Positions 17,296-28,132 of a stretch of DNA of 64,000 bases are shown here, piece by piece. Origin of the DNA: Lysobacter sp. CFH 32150 (GTDB lineage: Bacteria; Pseudomonadota; Gammaproteobacteria; Xanthomonadales; Xanthomonadaceae); contig NZ_JALDWJ010000010.1 of the NCBI RefSeq assembly GCF_022758295.1, positions 62,001 to 126,000 of the forward strand, read 5' to 3'. The notes beneath the pieces are model-generated. The model saw nothing but the letters and a program-made list of their open reading frames with translations. It did no database searches and was not told the DNA's origin. How positions within the stretch are numbered: the first letter of the stretch is position 1; every line of letters begins with the position of its first letter. Both the position numbers and the translations under genes were made by a program.

Positions 17296-19122
17296 ATGTC
17301 CCTGCATCCCGTCATCGCCGCTGTCACCGAACGCATCGTCGAGCGCAGCCGCCCGCGACGCACGGCCTATCTCGCCCGCATCGACGCCGCTGCCGATCGC
17401 GACCCGCATCGGCGGCGCCTGTCCTGCGGCAACCTCGCGCACGGCTTCGCCGCTTGCGCGGCCGGTGACAAGGCCGCGCTGCGCGGCGGCATCGCGCCCA
17501 ACCTCGGCATCGTCAACGCCTACAACGACATGCTCTCGGCGCACCAGCCGCTCGAGCGTTTCCCCGAACTGCTGCGGCAGGCCGCGCGCGAAGTCGGCGC
17601 CACCGCGCAAGTCGCCGGCGGCGTGCCGGCGATGTGCGACGGCGTCACCCAGGGGCGCGCAGGCATGGAGTTGTCGTTGTTCTCGCGCGACGTGATTGCG
17701 CTGTCGACGGCGATCGCGCTGTCGCACGACATGTTCGATGCCGCGCTGTACCTCGGCGTGTGCGACAAGATCGTGCCGGGGTTGCTGATCGGTGCACTCA
17801 GCTTCGGCCATCTGCCGGCGATCTTCGTGCCGGGCGGCCCGATGACATCGGGCATGACCAACGACGAGAAGTCGCACGTCCGCCAGCGCTATGCCGAAGG
17901 CAAGGCGACGCGCGAAGAACTGCTCGAGGCCGAAGCGCAGAGCTATCACGGTCCCGGTACCTGCACGTTCTACGGCACTGCGAACTCCAACCAGATGCTG
18001 ATGGAGCTGATGGGCCTGCACCTGCCCGGCAGCAGCTTCGTCCATCCGAACACGCCGCTGCGCGACGTGCTGACCAAAGCGGCCGCGCATCGCGCCGCCG
18101 CGATCACCGCACTCGGCGACGATTACCGTCCCATCGGCCGCATCATCGACGAACGCGCGATCGTCAACGGCGTGGTCGGCCTGCACGCCACCGGCGGTTC
18201 GACCAACCATCTGTTGCACCTGATCGCGATCGCCGCTGCCGCCGGGATCGAACTGCGGCTGGAAGACTTCGACGCCTTGTCGCGCGCGGTGCCGTTGCTG
18301 GCCCGCGTGTATCCGAACGGCAGCGCCGACGTGAACCATTTCCATGCCGCCGGCGGTTTGGCATTCCTGATCGGCGAGCTGCTCGATGCCGGCCTCGTCC
18401 ATGGCGATGTCGAAACCATCGCCGGGCCGGGCCTGGCGCGTTATCGCGTCGAAGCCCGCGTGGACGGCGATGGCCAACTCGCCTACGTGCCGTCGACCGC
18501 CACCAGCGCCGACACCAACGTGTTGCGTCCGGTCGCGGAACCGTTCCGTGCCGATGGCGGCCTGCGCGTGCTCGCCGGCAATCTCGGCAGCGCGGCGATC
18601 AAGGTATCGGCGGTCCCGGAGGATCGCTGGACGATCGAAGCACCGTGCCGCGTATTCGCCGAACAGTCGGAAGTGAAGCACGCGTTCGACAATGGCGAGC
18701 TCGGACGCGACGTCGTGGTGGTGGTCCGCTTCCAGGGCCCGCACGCGAACGGCATGCCCGAGTTGCATCAACTCACGCCGCTGCTGTCCGTGTTGCAGAA
18801 CCACGGCCACCGCGTGGCGCTCGTCACCGACGGTCGCATGTCCGGCGCATCCGGACGCGTGCCGGCCGCGATGCATGCCAGCCCCGAAGCCGCCCGCGGC
18901 GGACCGCTGGCGAAGCTGCGCGACGGCGACATCGTCCGCCTGGACGCGGTGGAAGGCACGCTCAATGCACTCGTCGATGCGGACGAGTGGGCGGCGCGCG
19001 AACATGCGCAGGTGGACCTCACGACGCATCACAGCGGCCTCGGCCGCGAACTGTTCGCCGTCTTCCGCAACGCGGTGGGCGCAGCGGACGTTGGCGCGGG
19101 CATTTTTGGAGTCGAACGATGA
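17296..19122 (+). CDS. edd: Phosphogluconate dehydratase (Entner-Doudoroff)
   Basis: 608 aa, the normal length for Edd of the IlvD/Edd Fe-S dehydratase family. It converts 6-phosphogluconate to 2-keto-3-deoxy-6-phosphogluconate. Cys-containing signatures [19 protein letters not shown] and [13 protein letters not shown] mark the [4Fe-4S] site; [11 protein letters not shown] and [15 protein letters not shown] are also conserved. The ATG at 17296 follows a GAGAGAAG ribosome-binding site. The stop overlaps the eda start by 4 nt. Confidence 0.97.
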   Translation: MSLHPVIAAVTERIVERSRPRRTAYLARIDAAADRDPHRRRLSCGNLAHGFAACAAGDKAALRGGIAPNLGIVNAYNDMLSAHQPLERFPELLRQAAREVGATAQVAGGVPAMCDGVTQGRAGMELSLFSRDVIALSTAIALSHDMFDAALYLGVCDKIVPGLLIGALSFGHLPAIFVPGGPMTSGMTNDEKSHVRQRYAEGKATREELLEAEAQSYHGPGTCTFYGTANSNQMLMELMGLHLPGSSFVHPNTPLRDVLTKAAAHRAAAITALGDDYRPIGRIIDERAIVNGVVGLHATGGSTNHLLHLIAIAAAAGIELRLEDFDALSRAVPLLARVYPNGSADVNHFHAAGGLAFLIGELLDAGLVHGDVETIAGPGLARYRVEARVDGDGQLAYVPSTATSADTNVLRPVAEPFRADGGLRVLAGNLGSAAIKVSAVPEDRWTIEAPCRVFAEQSEVKHAFDNGELGRDVVVVVRFQGPHANGMPELHQLTPLLSVLQNHGHRVALVTDGRMSGASGRVPAAMHASPEAARGGPLAKLRDGDIVRLDAVEGTLNALVDADEWAAREHAQVDLTTHHSGLGRELFAVFRNAVGAADVGAGIFGVER

Positions 19123-19766
19123 CGGGCATGGAAGACAAGCAACAGGCGCTCACCCGGTACCTGACCCTGGCGCCGGTCGTGCCGGTGGTGGTGATCGACA
19201 ATGCCGCCCATGCAGTGCCGCTCGCGCGCGCGCTCGTCGCCGGTGGCATCTGCGCGATCGAAATCACGTTGCGTACGCCCGCCGCGTTGGATGCGGTCCG
19301 TGCGGTTGCAGCAGAAGTCGAAGGCGCCGTGGTTGGCGTCGGCACCGTGCTGGCGCCAGAACACTTGCTCGCAGCCGAACGCGCGGGTGCACGCTTCGCG
19401 GTGTCGCCCGGAGCGTCAGCGGACTTGCTCGCCGCGGCACGGGACAGCGCCTTGCCGTGGCTGCCCGGTGCCGCCACCGCAAGCGAGGCGATGACCCTAC
19501 TCGCACATGGTTATCGCTACCTCAAGTTCTTCCCCGCCGAATCCAGCGGTGGCGTCGCTGCATTGCGCGCGCTGGCAGGTCCACTGCCAGAACTGCGCTA
19601 TTGCGCCACTGGTGGCATCGGCCTGCACAACGCACGCGACTACCTCGCCTTGGCCAATGTGATCGCAGTCGGCGGCTCCTGGCTGACGCCTGGCGAACGG
19701 GTTGCCAAGGGCGACTGGGCCGGCATCACCCAACTCGCGCGCGAGGCGGCGGCGTTGCGCGTCTAG
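19119..19766 (+). CDS. eda: KDPG aldolase
   Basis: 215 aa class I aldolase that cleaves 2-keto-3-deoxy-6-phosphogluconate to pyruvate and glyceraldehyde 3-phosphate. Glu48 in [12 protein letters not shown] and the Schiff-base Lys136 in [10 protein letters not shown] are both present. The start ATG lies in the edd stop (ATGA). It completes the operon from zwf; a GntR regulator follows after 52 nt. Confidence 0.96.
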   Translation: MTGMEDKQQALTRYLTLAPVVPVVVIDNAAHAVPLARALVAGGICAIEITLRTPAALDAVRAVAAEVEGAVVGVGTVLAPEHLLAAERAGARFAVSPGASADLLAAARDSALPWLPGAATASEAMTLLAHGYRYLKFFPAESSGGVAALRALAGPLPELRYCATGGIGLHNARDYLALANVIAVGGSWLTPGERVAKGDWAGITQLAREAAALRV

Positions 19767-19818
19767 GCGGCTGGCTATACTGCGATCGACTCACGGGCAC
19801 CACCCGATCGCACAGCGC

Positions 19819-20580
19819 ATGCCCATCCAGACCGTCCAGAACCGCCGGCTTTACCAACAGATCGCGGACCAGCTGCGCATGCTGATCGACAGCGGCGAGT
19901 ATCCGCCGGGCAGCTACCTGCCGACCGAGCGCGAGTTGTCGAAACAGTGCGGCGTCAGTCGTACTTCAGTGCGCGAAGCATTGATCGCCCTCGAAGTGCT
20001 CGGCCTGGTCAAGGTCCGCGTCGGCGACGGCGTGATCGTGCAGAAGCCTGCCGCCGCGCCGGACAATAGTCGCCACGTGCTCGACGAAGCGGTGCGACGT
20101 ACGCCATGGCCACTCGATCCGGAACTCGCGCTGGCCGCGGACTTCGACGCCGAAGTGCCGCCATTCGCGTTGTTGCAGGCACGCCGGTTGGTCGAGCCGG
20201 AAGCGGCGGCACTGGCCGCCGAACACGCCACCGAAGCCGAACTCGCCGGGATCGTGACCGCGTACGAGCGCAATATCGCCGACAACCGCGAAGGTTCGAC
20301 CACCCATCCCGGCGATCGCCTGCTGCACATCCGTATCGCCGAAGCCAGCGGCAATCCCGCTTATGCGTTGTTGATCCGCCACCTGCTCGGCCACCAGTAC
20401 GGCGCGATGTTCCAGCGGCTACAGGAGCTCTACACCACGCGCGACATGCCGCATCGCTCCGAACGCGAGCACCAGGCCATCGTCGACGCCTTGCGTGCGC
20501 GCGATCCGCAAGCGGCACGGCGCGCGATGCGCACGCATCTGGACTCGGTGATCAGGATTTTTTCGCGCGCAGCCCCATAG
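19819..20580 (+). CDS. GntR-family regulator, FadR subfamily (FCD domain)
   Basis: 253 aa. N-terminal winged helix (about 11-76, with PTERELSKQCGVSRTSVREAL) and an alpha-helical FCD ligand domain (about 110-245) with metal-type His residues (GDRLLHIRIAEASGN, REHQAIVDAL). It is the last plus-strand gene after eda, with a TATACT element (19776-19781) in the gap that could be its own -10 box. It faces the fucose operon tail-to-tail. FadR-type proteins bind TGGT-N3-ACCA; that pattern occurs exactly at 28057-28070 before the fucose operon, so it may be the fucose regulator. That assignment is inference; control of the Entner-Doudoroff genes is the alternative. Confidence 0.85.
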   Translation: MPIQTVQNRRLYQQIADQLRMLIDSGEYPPGSYLPTERELSKQCGVSRTSVREALIALEVLGLVKVRVGDGVIVQKPAAAPDNSRHVLDEAVRRTPWPLDPELALAADFDAEVPPFALLQARRLVEPEAAALAAEHATEAELAGIVTAYERNIADNREGSTTHPGDRLLHIRIAEASGNPAYALLIRHLLGHQYGAMFQRLQELYTTRDMPHRSEREHQAIVDALRARDPQAARRAMRTHLDSVIRIFSRAAP

Positions 20581-20602
20581 CGCCCATGAGCGGCGGGGCT
20601 CT

Positions 20603-20663
20603 TGTGGGAGCGACGTGAGTCGCGATCAGGCAGGCACATATCGCGACTCACGTCGCTCCCACA
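20603..20663. repeat. REP-like inverted repeat between convergent operons
   Basis: Two 24-bp arms (20603-20626 and 20640-20663) are perfect reverse complements around a 13-nt spacer. The arms contain GGGAGCGACGTGAGTCGCGA, the family of extragenic repeats common in Xanthomonadaceae and Pseudomonas. It lies between the ends of the GntR gene and the lactate dehydrogenase gene and could serve as a shared transcript end. Confidence 0.8.
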
Positions 20664-20680
20664 GTGAGAAAGCAGCGGGA

Positions 20681-21826
20681 TCACGGTCGCCACAGCACCT
20701 GCGGACCGACTGCTTGCACATCGCGCGTACCCGTCAGCGCCATGCTGACGTCGAGCTCCTTGCGGATCAGATCCAGCGCGGTGGTCACCCCGGCTTGACC
20801 CATCGCGCCGAGCCCGTACAGGAACGCCTTGCCGATCATCGTGCCGCGCGCACCCAGCGCGAGCGCCTTCAGGACGTCCTGACCGCTGCGCACGCCGCTG
20901 TCGAGCAGCACTTCAGTGCGGGTGCCAACCGCATCGACGACACGCGGCAACACACTGATCGCCGACGGCGCACCGTCGAGCTGGCGACCACCATGATTCG
21001 ACACCACGATCGCATCGGCGCCGGCATCGACCGCATGGCGCGCGTCGTCCGGATCGAGGATGCCCTTGATGATCAGCTTGCCCGGCCACAGGCTGCGTAC
21101 CCATTCGACGTCGCGCCAGCTCAGGGTCGGATCGAACTGGCTGGCGATCCATTCCGACAACGTGCTCAGGCCTTTGCCGCCGGCGGGCAGCGCATCGGAG
21201 AGGTTGCCGAAACTTTTGTGCGGCGTGCGCAGCATCGCCAGCGCCCAGCGCGGCTTGCTGGCGATGTCGAGCAGGTTGCGCAGGGTCAGTCTCGGCGGCA
21301 CGGTCAGCCCGTTCTTGAGATCGCGATGGCGCTGGCCGAGGACCTGCAGGTCGGCGGTGAGCATCAGCGCCGAACATTGCGCGGCCTTGGCGCGTTCGAC
21401 CAGTGATGCGGCGTAGCCGCGGTCGCGCATCACGTAGAACTGGAACCAGAATGGCTGCATCACCGCCGCGCGCACCGCTTCGATGGAGCAGATCGACATC
21501 GTGCTCAGCGTGAACGGCACTCCGAACGCCTGCGCCGCGCGTGCGGCGAGGATTTCGCCATCGGCATGCATGATCCCGGTCAGTCCGGTCGGCGCCAACG
21601 CGACGGGCATGCTTGCATCCGTTCCGACCAGCGTGGTGCGCAGCGAACGCTGGTCGACATCGATCATCACCCGCTGGCGCAGCTGGATCGCATCGAAGTC
21701 GGCGCGATTGGCGCGCAGCGTCGTCTCGTCGTAGGAACCGCGGTCGACGTAGTCGAAGATCGCCCGCGGCGCGCGGCGCATCGCGAGCTGGCGCAGGTCT
21801 TCGTTGTTGGTGATGACCTGGGGCAT
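20681..21826 (-). CDS. lldD: FMN-dependent alpha-hydroxy-acid dehydrogenase, probable L-lactate dehydrogenase
   Basis: 381 aa, LldD/glycolate-oxidase TIM barrel. The FMN/active-site region has Lys254 in LIIKGILDPDDA and catalytic His278-Gly-Gly-Arg281 in VVSNHGGRQLDG; FFMN phosphate residues follow in GTMIGKAFLYGL. It oxidises L-lactate to pyruvate, passing electrons to quinone at the inner membrane. It is the last gene of the fucose operon, 8 nt after the permease. The fuconate pathway ends in pyruvate plus L-lactate, so the enzyme would consume the pathway's own product. Confidence 0.88.
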   Translation of the reverse strand: MPQVITNNEDLRQLAMRRAPRAIFDYVDRGSYDETTLRANRADFDAIQLRQRVMIDVDQRSLRTTLVGTDASMPVALAPTGLTGIMHADGEILAARAAQAFGVPFTLSTMSICSIEAVRAAVMQPFWFQFYVMRDRGYAASLVERAKAAQCSALMLTADLQVLGQRHRDLKNGLTVPPRLTLRNLLDIASKPRWALAMLRTPHKSFGNLSDALPAGGKGLSTLSEWIASQFDPTLSWRDVEWVRSLWPGKLIIKGILDPDDARHAVDAGADAIVVSNHGGRQLDGAPSAISVLPRVVDAVGTRTEVLLDSGVRSGQDVLKALALGARGTMIGKAFLYGLGAMGQAGVTTALDLIRKELDVSMALTGTRDVQAVGPQVLWRP

Positions 21827-21834
21827 GCAGGACC

Positions 21835-23064
21835 TTAGTGCTCGTCGAGTTGGTAACCGTAGCGGCCATACCAGGCCACGACGGCGAAACACGCTGCCGG
21901 GATCAGGTACGACACCGCGGTACTGTAATGGTCGGCGAGCAGGCCCATGAAATACGGCACGATCGCGCCGCCGACGATGGCCATGATGATGAACGAGGCA
22001 CCGCGCTTGGTGTGGACGCCGAGGTTCTTGACACCGAGCGCGAAGATGGTCGGGAACTGGATCGACATGAAGAAGAAGATCGCGATCAGCGCGATGACCG
22101 ACACCAGGCCTGCCCCGGCTACCACGACCAGGGACAACGCAACGTTGATCAGCGCGTACGTCGCCAGCAGGGTCGCCGGCGCGATCCGTCCCATCAGTGC
22201 GGTGCCGAGGAAACGTCCGCCCAGGAAGCACAGCATCCCCACCGACAACAGGTAGGAGGCGTTCTGCGAACTGATGCCGTGCGCGTGCTCGGTGACGTAG
22301 TTGATGAAGAACGCGCCGACACCCACCTGCGCGGCCACGCAGAAGAACTGCGCGACGACCGCATAGAGCAGGTGCCGCTGCGCGCGCAGCGGCCTGACGC
22401 TGACGCCATGCGCCGACACCGTTTCCTCGTGGATGTACGGCATCGGTGTGCGCGCGACCAGCACCGCGATCACCACGACGACCGCCGCGATCGCCACATA
22501 GATGGCCTGCACGCCGCCCTGGTTGTTGCCGCCGCCACCGAAGAACACCGCGCCGCCGATGAGTGGCCCGACGAATTGACCGAGACCATTGAACGATTGC
22601 GACAGGTTGAGCCGTTGCTCGGAGCGTTCCGGTGGGCCCAGGAAGGTGACATAGGGGTTCGCGGCGGTTTCGAGGCAAGCCAGGCCACTTGCGATGACGA
22701 ACAACGCGAACAGGAAGAATTCGAACTGTCCCGCTGTCGTCGCCGGGATGAACAGCAGCGCACCCGCCGCGAACAGGAACAGGCCGAGCAGGATGCCGGT
22801 CTTGTAGCCCTTGCGGTTCATCAGCGCCGCCGCCGGCATCGCCATCAGGAAATAGGCGCCGAAGTACGCCGCCTGCAGCAGCGCCGATTTGGCGCGACTG
22901 ACCTGCAGGGTTTCCTGGAAGTGTTTGTTGAGCACGTCGAGCAGTCCGTACGACAAGCCCCACATGAAGAACAGACTGGTGACCAGGAAGAAGGCAAACC
23001 GCGTGTTGCCGTTCGCCCGTTCGGCCGTCGCCGTGGCGGCAGAGATGGGTGCATTCAGTGCCAT
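21835..23064 (-). CDS. fucP: L-fucose:H+ symporter family MFS permease
   Basis: 409 aa with about 12 membrane segments. FFLVTSLFFMWGLSYGLLDV and LETAANPYVTFLGPPERSEQ are typical of the FucP group. The ATG at 23064 is chosen because GAGGG lies 7 nt upstream; the earlier ATG at 23070 abuts that site. The gene lies between the mutarotase (25 nt) and the lactate dehydrogenase (8 nt). The surrounding enzymes act on L-fucose, so fucose is the expected substrate. Confidence 0.88.
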   Translation of the reverse strand: MALNAPISAATATAERANGNTRFAFFLVTSLFFMWGLSYGLLDVLNKHFQETLQVSRAKSALLQAAYFGAYFLMAMPAAALMNRKGYKTGILLGLFLFAAGALLFIPATTAGQFEFFLFALFVIASGLACLETAANPYVTFLGPPERSEQRLNLSQSFNGLGQFVGPLIGGAVFFGGGGNNQGGVQAIYVAIAAVVVVIAVLVARTPMPYIHEETVSAHGVSVRPLRAQRHLLYAVVAQFFCVAAQVGVGAFFINYVTEHAHGISSQNASYLLSVGMLCFLGGRFLGTALMGRIAPATLLATYALINVALSLVVVAGAGLVSVIALIAIFFFMSIQFPTIFALGVKNLGVHTKRGASFIIMAIVGGAIVPYFMGLLADHYSTAVSYLIPAACFAVVAWYGRYGYQLDEH

Positions 23065-23089
23065 GCGCATTCCCTCGAGAGGTGGTGAT

Positions 23090-23443
23090 TCACGGCGCGC
23101 CGGGGACGGCATCGCGCAGGCGGAAGATCGATTGCATCGCAGTCCATTTCGCCCCATCCGGCGTCCACGGCGTCGGCGCCTGGAACTGCCACATCAGCGC
23201 TTCCCATTCCCGGATGCGTGGATTGTCGTGCTGGGCGGCAGCCATGCGTTGTGCGTCGAACACGGCGTCGTCGGTGTCCATCAGCATCACCAGGCGCGTC
23301 CCGAGGCGGAAGATCTCCAGCTCGCGCACGCCGTGGGCACGCAGGTGCGCAAGCACCTCCGGCCACACCGCGCGGTGGTGGGCTTCGTAGCGTGCGATCA
23401 GCTCGGGGTCGTCACGCAGGTCGAGGGCAAGGCAATGGCGCAT
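23090..23443 (-). CDS. L-rhamnose/L-fucose mutarotase family protein
   Basis: 117 aa, RhaM-like dimeric alpha+beta barrel: MRHCLALDLRDDPELIARYE, the central YEAHHRAVWPEVLAHLR, and LVMLMDTDD. Family members interconvert anomers of 6-deoxyhexoses. Beside fucose permease and fucose dehydrogenase, anomer conversion of L-fucose before oxidation is the likely role. The gene is 10 nt downstream of the dehydrogenase stop. Confidence 0.85.
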   Translation of the reverse strand: MRHCLALDLRDDPELIARYEAHHRAVWPEVLAHLRAHGVRELEIFRLGTRLVMLMDTDDAVFDAQRMAAAQHDNPRIREWEALMWQFQAPTPWTPDGAKWTAMQSIFRLRDAVPGAP

Positions 23444-23453
23444 CGTGCCGTCC

Positions 23454-25100
<1,647 letters not shown>

Positions 25101-25104
<4 letters not shown>

Positions 25105-26378
25105 CGTTTGAACTCGTACTCCCGCAACGATTCCGGCTTCATCGTGATCGAGAAGCCAGGCGCCGTCGGCGGCAGATATGCCGCGGCTCGCACCACGCAG
25201 GGATCGACGAAATGTTCGTGCAGGTGATCGACGTACTCGACCACGCGGCCGTCGCGAGTGCCGGCGATGCAGATGTAGTCGATCATCGCCAGGTGCTGCA
25301 CGTATTCGCACAGGCCGACGCCACCGGCGTGTGGGCACACCGGCAGGTCGTACTTCGCCGCCAGCAACAGGACTGCGAGGATCTCATTCACCCCGCCGAG
25401 GCGACAGGCGTCGACCTGCACCACGTCGACCGCTCCGCGGGCGATGAACTGCTTCCACAGCACGCGGTTCTGGCACATCTCGCCGGTGGCGACCTGCACC
25501 GGCGCGATGCGTTCGCGGATCTTGCGGTGTCCCTCGACGTCGTCAGGGCTGGTCGGCTCTTCGATGAACCACGGCTGCGCAAATTCCAGCTCGCGCACCC
25601 ACTCGATCGCCTGGTCCACTTCCCAGATCTGGTTGGCATCGATCATCAGCTTGCGTTCTGGGCCGAGCACCTCGCGCGCGATGCGTACGCGGCGGATGTC
25701 GTCGTCGCGATCGCGACCGACCTTGAGCTTGATGTGGTTGAAGCCGGCGTCGACCGCTTCCTGGCACAGGCGCCGCAGCTTGTCGTCGTCGTAGCCGAGC
25801 CAACCGGCCGAAGTGGTGTAGCAGGGATAGCCTTCGCGCTCGAGCGTCGCGATGCGTTCGGCCTTGCCGGGGTGTTGCCTGCGCAGGATCTGCAGTGCCT
25901 CGTCCGGCGTCAGCGTGTCGGTGAGGTAACGGAAGTCGATGCAGCGCAGCAGTGCTTCCGGACTCATGTCGGCGACCAGTCGCCATAGCGGCTTGCCTTC
26001 CGCCTTCGCCCACAGGTCCCAGACTGCATTGACGACTGCGCCGGTGGCGAGATGCATCGCGCCCTTGTCCGGACCGATCCAGCGCAGCTGGCTGTCGGCG
26101 GTGACGTGGCGCCAGAAGCGGCCCATGTCGACGGCGATCCAGTCGAGGTCGAGTCCAACGAGCAGATGCCGCATCGCTTCGATCGCGGTGCAACAGATTT
26201 CGTTGCCGCGACCGATGGTGAAGGTGAGGCCGTGGCCTTGCAGCGTCGGCTGATCGGTATCGAGGATGACGTAGGCGGCGGAGTAATCCGGATCCGGATT
26301 CATCGCATCCGACCCGTCGAGCGATTGCGAGGTGGGGAAGCGCACGTCGAGCACGCGCAGATCGGTGATGCGGGTCAT
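25101..26378 (-). CDS. L-fuconate dehydratase (enolase superfamily)
   Basis: 425 aa. This is the enzyme type defined in Xanthomonas campestris that dehydrates L-fuconate to 2-keto-3-deoxy-L-fuconate with Mg2+. Visible residues: acid/base Lys219 in HIKLKVG, metal ligands Asp247 (MIDANQIWEVD), Glu273/274 (WFIEEPTSPDD) and Glu300 (ATGEMCQN), and His350 (CPHAGGVGLCEYVQ). It overlaps the genes on both sides by 4 nt. This is the most diagnostic gene for the non-phosphorylating fucose pathway. Confidence 0.95.
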
Positions 26379-27223
26379 GCGGCATCCACCGTGTGCTGCA
26401 GTTGCTCGCCGAGACCATCGATGCCGAGGCGCATCGTCTGGCCTGCGCGCAGATACACCGGCTCCGGTTTCAGGCCGAGCCCGACGCCCGGCGGCGTGCC
26501 GGTCGAAATCACGTCGCCCGGCTGCAGGCTCATGAAGCGGCTGAGGTACACCACCAGGGCCGGCACCTGGAACACCATCTGGTTGGTGTTGCTGTTCTGG
26601 TAGCGATGGCCGTCGACTTCCAGCCAGATGCCGAGCGCGTGCGGGTCGGCGATCTCGTCGGCCGTCACCAACCACGGGCCGATCGGGCCGAACGTGTCGC
26701 AGCCTTTGCCCTTGTCCCAGGTGCCGGTGCCTTCGAGCTGGTAGTGGCGCTCGCTGACGTCGTTGACGATGCAATAGCCGGCGACGTGATCCATCGCTTG
26801 CGCTTCATCGATGTAGCGACCGGGCTTGCCGATCACAACGCCGAGCTCCACTTCCCAGTCGGTCTTGCGCGCGCCAGGCGGGATCTCGACATCATCGTTC
26901 GGCCCGCACACCGCGCTGGTCCACTTGTTGAAGATCACCGGCTCCGGCGGAATCGTCATGCCCGATTCGGCGGCGTGGTCAGCGTAGTTCAAACCGATGC
27001 AGACGAACTTGCCGATGCGGCCGACACACGCACCGAGGCGCTGCGGACCTTCGACCAGCGGCAGACTGTCCGGCGCCAGAGAGCGCAACACCTGCAGGCC
27101 CACGGGTGTCAGCGATTCACCGGCGATGTCGTCGACGACGGCAGACAGATCGCGAATGCGGCCCTGCGCATCGAGCAAACCGGGTTTTTCCTGGCCTTTG
27201 GGGCCGTAACGCAGCAACTTCAT
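26375..27223 (-). CDS. FAH-family 2,4-diketo-3-deoxy-L-fuconate hydrolase
   Basis: 282 aa, fumarylacetoacetase-like fold. FVCIGLNYADHAAESGM, the acidic metal site TDWEVELGVVIGKPG and GDVISTGTPPGVGLG are family landmarks. The family cleaves C-C bonds of diketo acids; in the fuconate pathway it releases pyruvate and L-lactate. It overlaps the dehydratase by 4 nt and follows the SDR by 12 nt. Confidence 0.9.
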   Translation of the reverse strand: MKLLRYGPKGQEKPGLLDAQGRIRDLSAVVDDIAGESLTPVGLQVLRSLAPDSLPLVEGPQRLGACVGRIGKFVCIGLNYADHAAESGMTIPPEPVIFNKWTSAVCGPNDDVEIPPGARKTDWEVELGVVIGKPGRYIDEAQAMDHVAGYCIVNDVSERHYQLEGTGTWDKGKGCDTFGPIGPWLVTADEIADPHALGIWLEVDGHRYQNSNTNQMVFQVPALVVYLSRFMSLQPGDVISTGTPPGVGLGLKPEPVYLRAGQTMRLGIDGLGEQLQHTVDAA

Positions 27224-27235
27224 GCCTGTCCTTTG

Positions 27236-27976
27236 TCAGCAGATCCAGCCGCCATCGATGACGTGCGTGGTACCCGTGGTGAACGTCGATTCGTCACTCG
27301 CGAGATACACCGCCAACGCCGCGATCTCCTCTGGTTTGCCCAGGCGGCCGCTCGGTTGCCGCGCGATGAAACTCGCATGGGCTTCGTCGAAAGTAGTGCC
27401 GCGAGCTGCAGCCATTGTCGCCATGCGCTGGCGCAGCGATGGTGAATCCACGGTGCCCGGACAGATCGCATTGCAGCGGATGCCCCGGGCGACGAAATCC
27501 GCCGCAATCGCCTTGGTCATGCCGATGACCGCGGCCTTGCTCGCGCCGTAGGCGAACCGGTTCGGCACGCCCTTGATGCTGGAGGCGACCGACGCGGTAT
27601 TGATGATCGAACCGCCACCACGTTCGAGCATGCCCGGCAGGAAGGCGCGGATCAGGCGGTACATCGCGGTGACATTGAGGTCGAACGAGAAACGCCACGC
27701 GTTCTCGTCGCAATCGAGGATGCTGCCGTCGTGCACGTAGCCGGCGCCGTTGAACAGCACATCGAGCGTGCCCAGTTGTGCCGGCAGCGCGTGGATCGCA
27801 TCGGCATCGGTCACGTCCAGCTGCAGCGTCTGCATGCCGGTCAGCGAAGCGAGAGCCGCAGCATCCAGATCGGCCGCGATCACCTCGGCACCTTCGCGCG
27901 CGAACGCTTCCGCGACGGCCCGCCCGATGCCTGCGCCAGCCGCCGTCACCAGCGCGCGTTTGCCCTGCAATCGCAT
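27236..27976 (-). CDS. SDR-family 2-keto-3-deoxy-L-fuconate dehydrogenase
   Basis: 246 aa short-chain dehydrogenase: cofactor motif VTAAGAGIGRAV (10-21), FNGAGYVHDGSILD, and the active-site FAYGASKAAVIGMTK. It oxidises 2-keto-3-deoxy-L-fuconate to the 2,4-diketo acid with NAD+. It is the first gene of the eight-gene fucose operon, 80 nt downstream of the TGGT-N3-ACCA operator candidate at 28057-28070. Confidence 0.88.
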   Translation of the reverse strand: MRLQGKRALVTAAGAGIGRAVAEAFAREGAEVIAADLDAAALASLTGMQTLQLDVTDADAIHALPAQLGTLDVLFNGAGYVHDGSILDCDENAWRFSFDLNVTAMYRLIRAFLPGMLERGGGSIINTASVASSIKGVPNRFAYGASKAAVIGMTKAIAADFVARGIRCNAICPGTVDSPSLRQRMATMAAARGTTFDEAHASFIARQPSGRLGKPEEIAALAVYLASDESTFTTGTTHVIDGGWIC

Positions 27977-28056
27977 GAACGCCCTCCTGCGGAGCGAGGT
28001 GGTCGGCGCATCCTACGGCCGCGTTTCGGCCGTCTTGGAATCCGCTTTATGGTCTA

Positions 28057-28070
28057 ATGGTTGGACCAAT
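28057..28070. promoter_or_regulatory. GntR/FadR-type operator candidate, copy 2 (fucose operon promoter)
   Basis: ATGGTTGGACCAAT, identical to 3882-3895, with TGGT-N3-ACCA symmetry. It lies 80 nt upstream of the first fucose catabolic gene inside a 156-nt gap. The FadR-type GntR at 19819-20580 is the obvious candidate binder. Confidence 0.55.
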
Positions 28071-28132
28071 AGTAGCTTACTGCTCCCGCCTTGGACACTG
28101 CCGCCCATCAAGTGACCAACCGACCGACGTGA

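Noticed and set aside
17634-19118. Second plus-strand frame overlapping edd
   Set aside because: Arg-rich out-of-frame translation; only its last part (from 19119) is real, as eda.
20603-20663. Possible CRISPR repeat
   Set aside because: Only two inverted, not direct, copies with a 13-nt spacer and no cas genes; it is a REP-like hairpin.
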